From the NCBI GenBank assembly GCA_020186115.1, contig WSYJ01000186.1, forward strand, positions 1,347,501-1,411,500: a DNA stretch of 64,000 nt. Reading direction: 5' to 3'. Origin of the DNA: Histomonas meleagridis (lineage: Eukaryota; Parabasalia; Tritrichomonadida; Dientamoebidae). The notes beneath the pieces were generated by a model. It was not told the DNA's origin. It ran no database searches and was given only the letters and a program-made list of their open reading frames with translations. The first letter of the stretch is position 1; each line of letters opens with the position of its first letter. Shown piece after piece: positions 52,291 through 63,000 of the stretch. The translations under genes and the position numbers were made by a program.

Positions 52291-52708
52291 ACATTTCAAA
52301 TATGTTAAGTATTTTGGATGGTAAAAATAAAAAAAAATGGTGTCATCAGACTTCACTGGATCCTAAAAATTAATTCAATTTTTATTTTTCTCCTCTTTTT
52401 TGTGTCAAATCTTAGTAATTCTTCTTATGTCAAATTATTAAATTTGTAATGACTTTACAATATTTGATTTAAGAGTGTTAAAATATATTAAAACTATTCA
52501 AAATATTAATGAGTATTCATTATATTTTGGATTTTTATGTATAAAGTTTTAAAGTAATATTACTTATCATATGATAATAATTTTTGAGAACAAAGTGATC
52601 GACAATCGTAAAAATAAACATTTCAAACAAAAAATTAGCAACTTTTGAACGACTGGAATTGTAAGAAAGTGTAAACCATACAATACATTGACAAAAATAT
52701 ACCATACA
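52291..52708. other. Intergenic stretch, nothing recognised
   Basis: About 420 bp between two plus-strand genes; AT-rich, no supported feature. Confidence 0.45.
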
Positions 52709-54925
52709 ATGGGGGATTTCCATAGTAATTTCGAACAATTTAAGAAAGAATTTACAAAAGAAAGAAGTATGATTATGGCTACTAACAACATTATTTCCAA
52801 AGCGTCGACTGATTTACGTGATGAATACATAAATTTATTAAATTCTCGTTTACTATTATGTAGGCTTCATTACATGTCGTATACGCAAAAATGCTTTGAT
52901 AAAGAAAGTCTTTTATTTCCCCTTCAACCGATCAAACATTTATCAGTTGCCAATTCTCTTCGATTATTTTCCAAACCTAATCATAAAGACCGATATTCTC
53001 TTTTAATTCATAACCTTAAACGAAATCCTGAAGTATTTGCCCAAATAATATATTTCATGTTAATTCGACCTAAACCACCCAACAATGATGACGACAAATT
53101 TTTTGTTTTTAGTACATTTCCATCCATATACAATTATTTTTTATCTGTTAATGATCAAATCTCATCAGTTTCACTCATCATCTCCTTGTTCAAAGTGCAC
53201 TTTTCGATACACGGGTCAAATTTTTCTAAACCACACAAATTCCTATCGTCCTTCATCACTTCATATTTTCTTACAACCAATCCAGGAATGTTTTTTTCAC
53301 ATACACTTCAAGGTTTTATTGAACATGTCCAAAAATGTATTAAGCCAATACAATATGCTTATTCTAAAATCAACAATGGATTAGTCCGAGTTCCATATTG
53401 GACATATTGTATTCAATTTGCTAATGAATTATTGGAACGAATGACACAATCTATACCATTATTACCATATTCCACACGATATTTAATCAGTGAATTACTG
53501 AAAATCGAAATTCCTAATTTTCCATTTGTCGAAGTCTTTATATTTGATTCTATGTTTTTAAGTTATTTAGAGAACAAAAGTTTAAATGAGCACACAGAAG
53601 TATATCATGACATCTGTAATGTCTTTCGTTGTACATATCCACAAGACATAATTCCATCGATATTATATCCCATTTTACATGATATAAATCCGGATTTTAC
53701 TACGTTATTAAACATAAACAATTTTATTAACAAATTAAAAGTCGAAATCATTGAAAATTATAATGATGAATTAACTAATTCATTACGTTCAGTAGATGAA
53801 TGTTCGATATATTCAGCTCGTGATTTAAGTCTCATATTTGAATTTGTTTCTGGTTTCATTGAAGTATGTCCAGACGAAAAATCATTTTTCGAAGTATCAA
53901 ACGCATTTAAAGGATTAGGAATCCCGACATCTAATTCCGAATATGATATAATATCATTAAAGAGTTGGTCTGCATCTACGCCCAAGTTAAAAGTTGATTT
54001 AGTCTCGACAAGTGACATTAATGATATCATTGATTGTTTATTTATGATTGATAGCACGAAACTTAAATATAATTCATCGAATGAATTATTTGATTTAGCG
54101 TTAACATATTGTGATACACAATTAAGTTGGCTACAAAAAATTCGATTTAAAGAAGCGTCGAATATCATTAAGAAGATGGATGAAACATTAAAAGTGATAC
54201 AATCGAATAGTTTAAAGATAAAATCACTTTCGGAGATATTATTCACCGCAGTATTTTCGATTATTAATGAAAAGAATAATATCATTCGACAAATATTATA
54301 TTTGATGAATATATATATCAAAGGACGAATTATTCCATTTTTGTTTGAACTTTATCCAAATGATTTTAACTTTAATAGTCATGACGTATATCAATCGAAG
54401 AGTACAATACTTAACTTATATGAAGGATTCGATAAAAGAGTTAAAACTTTGCCAATTAATGACAACTATAAATTGTTAATCGAAAGATTAATAGCTTCGT
54501 TATATATCGATCAACTTGATATGATGTATAACTTCCAGAAAATGGCAAAGAACAAAATCGAAAGTATGCTCGAAAGTTATTATAATAATTCGATATTAAA
54601 GAACCAAAAGTTGAAAACTTCGAAACAAAAAATTCTACAAAAAGTGATAAATTGTTTTAAGGAAATTACCAATGAAAAACCTTCCGAAAACTTGAAATAT
54701 ACTTTGGACGCTATGAAACTGTTAAAAGAATTCGGTGACGAAAGAGTTATATTCGAAATTGCGCACGCAAAGAACCCGAACGTGTTCTGCTTCTTGAACT
54801 ACATAAGGTCGTACGTGACAGACGAGAAATTGGTCGAAATATTGTGTGTAAATGAGGAAAAGGAATACGTGAAAAGATTCATAAAATGCGCAGTCACTTT
54901 GTGGAAAATGTATTTGGAAAAATAA
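52709..54925 (+). CDS. 738-residue helical protein of unknown function
   Basis: The ATG at 52709 is chosen; the longer frame starts at a TTG. Mostly alpha-helical, with no membrane segment. A middle block (ANELLERMTQSIPLLPYSTR followed by YLISELLKIEIPNFPFVEV) has the spacing of RasGAP-type helices (a P-Y-x-x-R core, then a FLxF-like helix reading DSMFLSYLENKSL), but without the RasGAP NPAI core. It shows a weak layout resemblance to the 746-residue gene at 36454. A regulator of a small GTPase is a guess. The 3' end is clearly more G+C-rich than the rest. Confidence 0.65.
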   Translation: MGDFHSNFEQFKKEFTKERSMIMATNNIISKASTDLRDEYINLLNSRLLLCRLHYMSYTQKCFDKESLLFPLQPIKHLSVANSLRLFSKPNHKDRYSLLIHNLKRNPEVFAQIIYFMLIRPKPPNNDDDKFFVFSTFPSIYNYFLSVNDQISSVSLIISLFKVHFSIHGSNFSKPHKFLSSFITSYFLTTNPGMFFSHTLQGFIEHVQKCIKPIQYAYSKINNGLVRVPYWTYCIQFANELLERMTQSIPLLPYSTRYLISELLKIEIPNFPFVEVFIFDSMFLSYLENKSLNEHTEVYHDICNVFRCTYPQDIIPSILYPILHDINPDFTTLLNINNFINKLKVEIIENYNDELTNSLRSVDECSIYSARDLSLIFEFVSGFIEVCPDEKSFFEVSNAFKGLGIPTSNSEYDIISLKSWSASTPKLKVDLVSTSDINDIIDCLFMIDSTKLKYNSSNELFDLALTYCDTQLSWLQKIRFKEASNIIKKMDETLKVIQSNSLKIKSLSEILFTAVFSIINEKNNIIRQILYLMNIYIKGRIIPFLFELYPNDFNFNSHDVYQSKSTILNLYEGFDKRVKTLPINDNYKLLIERLIASLYIDQLDMMYNFQKMAKNKIESMLESYYNNSILKNQKLKTSKQKILQKVINCFKEITNEKPSENLKYTLDAMKLLKEFGDERVIFEIAHAKNPNVFCFLNYIRSYVTDEKLVEILCVNEEKEYVKRFIKCAVTLWKMYLEK

Positions 54926-55079
54926 TATAAAATGTTTGTGAAGAATGAAATTATTTAAAGTAAATATTTGGTGATAAATTTCTTTTATTTTTATTATATA
55001 TATGTGAAAATGATAATGAATATTCCGAAGTTTGATAATATATTACTTCAATGATTAGAGTAATCGTTCTGCGTTATCT

Positions 55080-55640
55080 GAGTATGATTTACAAAGAAAG
55101 AAATTAATCATCAACAAAGATTTAAATAAATTAGGTATATGCTGTTTAAAACAGATCAATTGTGAAATTTTATCGTTTTTAGAGAAGACACTTCATCAAA
55201 CTTTATATGGGCATCAATTCATAAATATAAACAATTGATTAAATACTTTATAAAACAAGGAATTGATGTTATTACAATTTATTTTAGTATTCTCAAATTT
55301 TTAAATAATATTTGGAAATATTCGAAAATATCTAAAACAACACATATAATAGCATCTTCATATGGTAATATGTTAATCGTTACATTACTTCTTGAACAAG
55401 AAGAAATTGATATTAATGCCAGAAATATTTATATGTTTTATATTATATTTATTTTAATAATTATTATTAATAATAATTGATTTCGAAATAATATATTTGG
55501 AAATTAATTAAAGTATTTAAAATAACACTTATATCATCAATAGAAAAGGTCATACAGAAATAGGAAAATTACTTCTTGAAGCAACTTGAACAAATAGGAA
55601 ATATATATAAAAGTGTTATATCGAACATTAAATTATAATT
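55080..55640 (+). pseudogene. DUF3447/ankyrin relic with the same spacers
   Basis: Fragments of ankyrin units (FIKQGIDVITI and TTHIIASSYGNMLIVTLLLE) and a degraded further unit. Spacers of 57 nt (about 55279-55335) and 92 nt separate them. Both end in the conserved 27-nt module beginning ATTTGG, as at 18-21 kb. There is no start codon, and stops break the frames. An orphan fragment of the family. Confidence 0.6.
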
Positions 55641-55740
55641 TGATAAAATACTTTTCTCTCCATTCGTTTAAATAAATATTATATTTCATTCCTCAGAATA
55701 TGTTACACATTTTTCCATTAACATCACAAAAATCCATATT

Positions 55741-56961
55741 TTAATCAATCAGTTGCGTTATCACAAGTCTTCCTGCGTATCTCCTTCCAGAGAGCGCTAT
55801 CTGCGCGTCTTTTGCGTCGTTACTGTCCTCGAACGTCACCTTTACCACTGCGTAATCGCTCGGCAGCGGCTCAGTGACCAAACGATCCACTACGCAGTCG
55901 AGCACGCGCCCGTACTTGTTGCACTCGTCGCGGATGTCGTTTACGATGTCGATGCACTCCTCGTTATCGTAGAGCGCGACTTGCGGCGCAACGTTATATA
56001 TCAGAAGCGTCGCGCCGGTGCTCGGCTGGAGGCGCTCAGTCTCTTCGTGGATGACAACTGTGATCGGGACTTCGGGATTGAGGACGTCCGCGACGCACGG
56101 TTTCTCGCGCATGTACGGGCTGAGCACCGTAAGCATGTTGGACGGCCCGCACGAGATGTCCATCTTGCGGCGCTCGGATTTGTCTAATAAGTTCGGACCT
56201 TCATTCTCGCCGATAAATGCGCGGCGAACTCTGAGTTTGACTCCATCAACTATGGTGTCGTTGAGGCGGAAAATGGCAACGTCGGTGAGAGAGGGATCCC
56301 GGAGTTGAACAATGGCATGCTCAAAGCCTTCTGGACGGGTTATTGATGATACTTCAAAATCGGCTTCAAAGGCTTTTAAGAGGCTTTGAGTGGATGGTAG
56401 TGGAAGAACTGAATCAACAATGATGGAATCAAGAACATTGTTTTGGATAAGTGACACATTTGGATTTTGTTTGGGAATTGGTGCATCAGGATTCTTGCCC
56501 CATGAGATGGTAAGGAGCTGCTTGTTCTCTATGATGGTACCAAGTTGAACTGCAGCTTCGGCATCTTTTTGGGTTCGCATTTGAAGTGAGGCTGTAAACT
56601 TCGAATTGTTGATTTCACAGCTTAAAATGGGATCTGGATCAGAGACAAGCTTTCGCCTTTGAAGTTGGTTGTTGACATTATTGATGATGGCTTCAGGTGT
56701 AATGCCAAGTGGAACATTACTAATTATAACTGTCTTCTTGGCATTCTGGATGGATTGTGTAGAGGCAGTAATAGAGGATGGAAGGATTATACCATTTTGT
56801 GGTTTGATTTTTTCGACAAGTTCGCGGATTTCAGGTTTATCAGGAGCATAAAAGCCAGGTGGCAAACCAAGTGTAAAGCCCATCTGGGCGTATTCCTCTG
56901 GGCCTACAAACCAGCCTCCTTTCAAACGCTGGTATCGTGGGTTCTGTGGTGCGTTCATCAT
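55741..56961 (-). CDS. U2AF large subunit-like splicing factor
   Basis: 406 residues from the ATG at 56961 (MMNAPQNPRYQRLKGG). Another ATG at 57015 is possible, but CAACGG at 56981-56986 lies just upstream of the inner one. Three RRM-like domains: one beginning KTVIISNVPLGITPEA, a divergent second (LDSIIVDSVLPLPS...HAIVQLRD) and a C-terminal UHM-type RRM (GRVLDCVVDRL, VKVTFEDSNDAKDAQIAL, GRRYAGRLVITQL). The N-terminus lacks an RS domain. U2AF65 binds the polypyrimidine tract/branch region. Trichomonad introns have no separate tract, and the RNP motifs here are weak. The last ~500 bp are strikingly G+C- and CpG-rich. Confidence 0.82.
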   Translation of the reverse strand: MMNAPQNPRYQRLKGGWFVGPEEYAQMGFTLGLPPGFYAPDKPEIRELVEKIKPQNGIILPSSITASTQSIQNAKKTVIISNVPLGITPEAIINNVNNQLQRRKLVSDPDPILSCEINNSKFTASLQMRTQKDAEAAVQLGTIIENKQLLTISWGKNPDAPIPKQNPNVSLIQNNVLDSIIVDSVLPLPSTQSLLKAFEADFEVSSITRPEGFEHAIVQLRDPSLTDVAIFRLNDTIVDGVKLRVRRAFIGENEGPNLLDKSERRKMDISCGPSNMLTVLSPYMREKPCVADVLNPEVPITVVIHEETERLQPSTGATLLIYNVAPQVALYDNEECIDIVNDIRDECNKYGRVLDCVVDRLVTEPLPSDYAVVKVTFEDSNDAKDAQIALSGRRYAGRLVITQLID

Positions 56962-57208
56962 TTTCGAAAAGAAGAAATAACCGTTGTCGATCCAGCTAAG
57001 AAAACGTTTAACCATGACACTTAACGTCCTCACTCACAAGGCATGACGATACGCGTTTTTAATACTTTTTGTGAAATTTACTCCAGTTTTCTCATCATGT
57101 AAATTACATTAAACAATTCCTCGTGTGCTGTAACTATAAAAACATTTCGTGTAATCCCATGAAACAATAAAATTATATAAAAATTATCCTCAACAAAAAA
57201 TTTATTAT

Positions 57209-59587
57209 TTAAAATTCTTCGTCTTCCTCTTCGACTTCCATATCGCTGCTTGAACTACTGCTGCTGCTTCCGCTTTCGTCGCCGCTGCTGTACTCGATGA
57301 GTCTGACTTCGACGATACTGCTGTCGCTGTCAATGTCTTCTTCATTAGCATTATCACTTTTGTTTTCTTCTTTGTTCTCTGTGCTACTTTCTTGCGTGCC
57401 ATTATCGCTGCGCTTTGCATCATTTTCATCGCTGATTTGATTGTCACTTTCGTTATGTTCCAATTCGTTGATTTCAATTTTGTCATTTTCTTCTTTATTT
57501 TCTGTGTTTGTAACATTTTCTTCATTGCCATCACTATGTTCCTCATTTAGAATTTCATTTTCGTTCTGTTCAAATTCATTGATTTCAGTTTTTTCATTTT
57601 CTTCTGTATTTATGTTATCTTCTTTTTCATTTTCGTCACTATGTTCCTCATTTAGAATTTCATTTTCTTTTTGTTCTAATTCGTTAATTTGAGTTTTCTC
57701 ATTTTCTTCACCGCTGTGTTTTTCTTCTATATTTTCATTTTCTTGTTCATTGCCATCGCTCTGTTTCTCGTTCGGAATGTTTTCTTTCTGTTCTAACTCG
57801 TTAACTTTCGTGTCTTCGTCTCCATTATCTTTATTTAGGACATCGCTCTGTTTCTCGTTCAGAATGCTTCCATTTATGTCATCGCTATGTTTCTCATTTA
57901 GTATACTTTCGTTTACGTTTTCATTCGCCTTAATTTTCTCGCTATGTTTTCCTTTTGTTGATCTTCTTCTTTGTCCCATTATTGGTGGTTTCCTTCTCTT
58001 CAGCTCAGTTGGCTTCAAGTTATTATTTTCGTCTATTTTGAAGTCGTACATTTTATTCTTTTCTTGTGTTGCCTTTACGCTATCATTGATATTAATTTGA
58101 AACAGAACTTGCGAATGACATCTTGTCGACATTTCGCAGTTTTGTGGCTTTTCTGTTCGATATTTCTTTAATCGCAATCGTTTTTCTTGGTAAGCTGAGC
58201 TACTTACGAACGAATCTGTTTTACGTCGAGCAAATAAACTTGTTCGAGTTTCGACGTCTTTAAATTCATTAAAAAGTTTTGTTAAAAATGTAAGTTTTTG
58301 ATTAAATGCTTCGAAGTCTTCTGTAATGTCTTCAGTTTCTTCATCATTATCATTATCTTCATTATAACAATACTTATCAATGATATCAGTGACATTAAAA
58401 TGTATTACATAATCATTTGTGTCATTATATTTAATGTTTTCGGGTCCATTCGGCGAATAAATTTCATATTTCCCTTTGGAATTCTTTTGCGCTAAATATA
58501 TATTTCCATCCTTAATACGTAGAATATGACTAGTTTTCTGTGGCATACTAAATATGATGAAATAAAACATAAATAAATATGAAACAAATTTGATTTCATT
58601 CCCTCGATTAATGGTTTTCGGAAATAAAAGATTCGATACAAGACATATGACTCGTCGTCGTGTCGTCTCATTACTTTGAATCCCACCATAGATTAAGGAT
58701 AATTCAAGCAATATGAAATAGGTGGCAACGGGCATGCACGATACAATAACCGATATGAATTCAATGCGCTCGATGTCGGTTTTCCTCTGAATTGCTTCAA
58801 TTGAAAGAGAGTGAAGACGATCACTAATTAACGGTTTCTCGGATGATGATAGAAGCATAAAAGTAAACGAATTAAGTTCTCCGGATGGAATTTGCCAAAG
58901 ATCTTTGCCTTCCATAAACAATGAAAATATTTCCTTAGTACGCTTGCTTGTAAGTTTTTGAAAATGAAAAGTGGATTGTGAGCGTGAATTAAGAATTGAA
59001 AGGACATTAGAAAATTGTTTCGAGAAAAAACAACTAGAAAGACATTGAAGAGCCATGAAGGTATTTTCTTTTTGTGTGGGAAATTCATTTGGTGAAAATA
59101 AAATCCCTGACAAAAATAAATTCAGTGGCATTAATATAATGGAATTAACACCTGTTATAGGCGAATCATATGGACATATGTTATTAGTTTTTGCGTCAAT
59201 TGCTAGATAATAACTTGTTTTAATGTCAATTGATAAACAACTGACTGCAATAGATATTAAATCTGAAAGTGGTGCTTTTGGATTGTAGTCAATTTTTGTT
59301 ACATTATTTTCATAATAAACTTTGACTGGAACATAATCAATACTTTGAAGAACAAAAGAATCATATGATGAAGCAAAAAGAGCGCAGCAATTATATTGGC
59401 TTGGTATAACTTGGAAATTCATTGTTTTCCCAAAAAGTTTGAAATTTGTATGTTCTTTTATTCCGAAATCTCGAAGAACTCTTTCAATCAGATCTGATAC
59501 TTTTTCACTAAAAGATATGTCTGCTTTTATAGTTCCACTTAGACATGGAATATTAATGTATATATATGTTTTGCATGCTGGCTTCAT
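57209..59587 (-). CDS. Acidic protein with possible RhoGAP-like domain
   Basis: 792 residues. The N-terminal ~90 residues look ubiquitin/FERM-F1-like. Around 250-345 the block LNSFTFMLLSSSEKPLISDR...RRVICLVSNLLFP resembles the second half of a RhoGAP domain (LKxFLRELPEPLI and the NLAxVFxPNLL helix), but no clear arginine finger is seen. The final ~270 residues are Glu/Asn-rich, with imperfect ~30-residue repeats carrying ILNE(E/K)HSD and NELEQ motifs, and end in a serine run and acidic tail (EVEEEDEEF). A low-complexity acidic tail of this size is probably disordered. Possible regulator of Rho/Rac GTPases. Confidence 0.6.
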   Translation of the reverse strand: MKPACKTYIYINIPCLSGTIKADISFSEKVSDLIERVLRDFGIKEHTNFKLFGKTMNFQVIPSQYNCCALFASSYDSFVLQSIDYVPVKVYYENNVTKIDYNPKAPLSDLISIAVSCLSIDIKTSYYLAIDAKTNNICPYDSPITGVNSIILMPLNLFLSGILFSPNEFPTQKENTFMALQCLSSCFFSKQFSNVLSILNSRSQSTFHFQKLTSKRTKEIFSLFMEGKDLWQIPSGELNSFTFMLLSSSEKPLISDRLHSLSIEAIQRKTDIERIEFISVIVSCMPVATYFILLELSLIYGGIQSNETTRRRVICLVSNLLFPKTINRGNEIKFVSYLFMFYFIIFSMPQKTSHILRIKDGNIYLAQKNSKGKYEIYSPNGPENIKYNDTNDYVIHFNVTDIIDKYCYNEDNDNDEETEDITEDFEAFNQKLTFLTKLFNEFKDVETRTSLFARRKTDSFVSSSAYQEKRLRLKKYRTEKPQNCEMSTRCHSQVLFQININDSVKATQEKNKMYDFKIDENNNLKPTELKRRKPPIMGQRRRSTKGKHSEKIKANENVNESILNEKHSDDINGSILNEKQSDVLNKDNGDEDTKVNELEQKENIPNEKQSDGNEQENENIEEKHSGEENEKTQINELEQKENEILNEEHSDENEKEDNINTEENEKTEINEFEQNENEILNEEHSDGNEENVTNTENKEENDKIEINELEHNESDNQISDENDAKRSDNGTQESSTENKEENKSDNANEEDIDSDSSIVEVRLIEYSSGDESGSSSSSSSSDMEVEEEDEEF

Positions 59588-60077
59588 GTTTTATTTGTCG
59601 GTTTTATTCGCCGCGTAAAACGAAACAACTTTTTCAAATAAAATTGATATACAAATTTCAGAGGTCAATCATAGTTTTTAACTTTGTTAAACTTAACTCT
59701 CTGAAATGTTTATCGTTTCTTTATCAGTTTTGTACTGATCAATTTAATAAACGATAATATAATAATCATTCTCATTATTATTCTTTATTGTCGTTATTGA
59801 AATATATTTTTTAATCTAAATAAACGAATTTCATCTGATAATTTCTTTCCAATTCTTCAAATTTAAGCAAATATATGTTGTAAACTTGATATCTGACAGT
59901 TTTGATAACATTCTATTAAAGTCGATCAAAAGGTGGTTCAATTCGAAACAAATTTTCGACTTTTTGTGGTCACACCGGTTTTAATATGCGCTGATTTTTG
60001 TGAAAATTGAGAAGGTTAAACGAATGAATTCATCGTTTTAATTTACATGACGTCACTTTTTCAAAAAAATATTTTTT
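59588..60077. other. Intergenic stretch, nothing recognised
   Basis: About 490 bp between two minus-strand genes; it contains upstream sequence of the acidic gene (GGCGAATAAAACCGACAAAT on the minus strand). No ORF supported. Confidence 0.45.
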
Positions 60078-63000
60078 TTATTTATTCCAATTTCTTGTTC
60101 CAATTGCTCTGTTAAGTCTTTTAATTTCTTCTTCGACTTCTTCAACTTCTCTTCTCTTTTTAGTGACAGCAGCGCCGGCATTTCTTCTTTGTACGGCCAA
60201 AGACAAATTCTTTTTCGGCTCTTCTTTCACAGTTTTATCACTTGAACATAATTTTTCAGTTTCGTTCTTTATGTTTTGTAATTCGGATACAATTTTATTA
60301 ACTTCAGATTCGATTTTCTTATTTAATATTACGCTCATATTATTATTTGTCTTTAACCCAATTAATATATGTGAAAGCGAATGTTTTAACTCAGTACAAA
60401 TTGCGACAATTTTAAGTTTCATTTCGTTATTATCATTTTCGTTTTCATTATATAACATCTCTAACATATAATATATCATTTGTGATGATAAAGATGTTTG
60501 TAATATCGAATTAACAAGTGTTTCTTCATCATTAAATATTTCTCCTTTATTAATGATGAATTCGATTTGATCCAAAGTTAAATTACATAAAATTCCGATT
60601 TCATCCAAAACATTTAAGAATTTTTTAATGATTTTTTCATTAAATGAATTCTTGTTTTGAATTTCGTTAACTAAAATTTTATTTTTTATTTCGTTTTGTA
60701 ATGTTTCAAGTTTTATTTTCATTATAATAATTTCGGAAAACGCTAAATTCGTAATTCCATATTTCTTTAATGAAGTTAATATTAAATCGTTTAAAATTTG
60801 TTTTATATTTATTAAGTAATCATCATATTCATCAGTTGAAGTTTTAATGTTTTCGATAATGTTTTCAAGTGTTGAAGATAATAATATATAATGTAAATCT
60901 GCTGATTGATTTAAGCAATTTATTAATTCTTTAGTTTTATCAATGAATTCATTTACTAATTTCATATTAACATTTTGAAGTTTTTCAAATTCTTTTTTAA
61001 TTCGTTCAAACAAATTTTCGATTAATTTTGATAATTCGATTAATTTTATTAAATTCGAATTAATATTTATATTATTAAATTTCGTTGATGAGTTTTTATC
61101 TTTTTTAGTTTTAATAATTCGTTTAATTACTTTATGTATAATAATTGGATCTGGTTTACGTGTTTTCTTTATAAATCGTTTCATTATTATCGGTTGTACA
61201 GGTTCTTTACTTTGTTTTCGACTACGTCGATTAGTTTCATCATATACATGTACCAAATCGAGATATTCCATAAATGTTTGATATGTATTATTTGGATCAC
61301 AAATTTTTATATAATTTAAAGCATCTTCTTTCATGTTTTCGATGTATGAAAGACAAAATCCGAAAATGATACACCATTTTTCATTTATATTCCCAACTGG
61401 ATTAAATTCCGTTGTGAACATTAAACAAGCGCTATATAATTCTCTTTTGTTTTCATTTGTAGGATCATTCAGATATTTATTTAATGATATTATTGTATCT
61501 TTAATATTTAATAATATATCAATATGAAAACAATTATTAATTATCGATGTAGAAATATATTCAAGTAATAATGATTGTGTAATACTTTCGATTTGTTTTA
61601 AATCATTCGACTCAAATATTTCATTCGATTTGTTCTCTAATAATTTCTCATTAAATTGTGTCTTGTTTGAATATGAATATAATTTACAAATATCATAAAT
61701 TGATCTTAAATGTGGATTTTTGTTTTTGGATAATAAAATGATATTATTTAATTCTAATGATTGAACTAATTCATAAATTTCTTTGTTAACATCTGTATCT
61801 TCTCCATGTAAATGTTCTAAAAAGATATGACATGATTCACGAATACGTATAGTGATTGTTAAGAAGCTAATAGTGTTTCGTAATGATTGACGCATTTGAT
61901 ATATATCAGTTTGATATAATAATGGTAATGAAAATTGTTGAATTTCTTTCGAATATTTCGGCGCATTTAATGGTAATGATGCAAAGATTGATATCGAATT
62001 CTTTATCAATTCGTCATCTGTAATATTCATTAATTTACTGATTTCATATTGTTGATAACCATTAACACGTAATGCTAATAATGAAAGAATTTGATTTTTA
62101 TATTGATTTCGTAAAATTTTAGATTCATCTTTAAACAAATTTAAGATTTCAATCACTAATTGTTTGGATGATTCTTGTAATGTAGGATTAGTAATCATTT
62201 GTATTAAGTTAGTGATATCTTGTTCTGAATTAATATCAATTTGATTAAGCATCGATTGGGTGACATCAACCGCCGATGCCTGTTGTAAAATCACTTTCAA
62301 TACTTTATTTATGTTTTCAATGATGTCTTTCATTTCACTCAAATTTGACGACTTTAATAAGTTTACATAAAATTCGGCCAAATTTTTATCAAAGTTTCGA
62401 TCAACTATAGATAATCCGAATATATAACTCATTATATTAACTTGTGCTTCATTAATATAATATTCTAATACATCTTTTTTCTCTAAAGTGTTTAAGATAT
62501 TATTAATGTTATTTGAAATTGGATTAATTAAACTTCGAATTTGTTGTCTTAAATATAATTTTGATGAAAAGTCAATGACTTCAATTGCTTTTTGTAACTC
62601 GTTAAATAAATTAAATGAAATATTTGCATATTCTAAAAGTTGTGTGAAATCTTCTTCAGAAGAAATGATTGAAATTGGTGATTCATTCATTAATTCATTA
62701 ATTAAAGGCAACATTCCATACATACATTTTGAAACAAGTTCAATAAAATCTTTGATATTATTTGGCGATGTAATATCAAATGAAATCATTGATATATTAT
62801 CGAACAAATGATGGATAATTTCTAATTGTTCTTTCTTAATAGTAATATGTTTTTCAACTGATCGAATTAAATTTGGTACAAATGATATAATCGTAGATTG
62901 TAATGCAATCGATGTACCTATGAACCAAGAACATAATAACATTGACAAATTAGTCATATTATTTAATAAGGTTTCATCATTAATATTCTTCTCTTTCATG

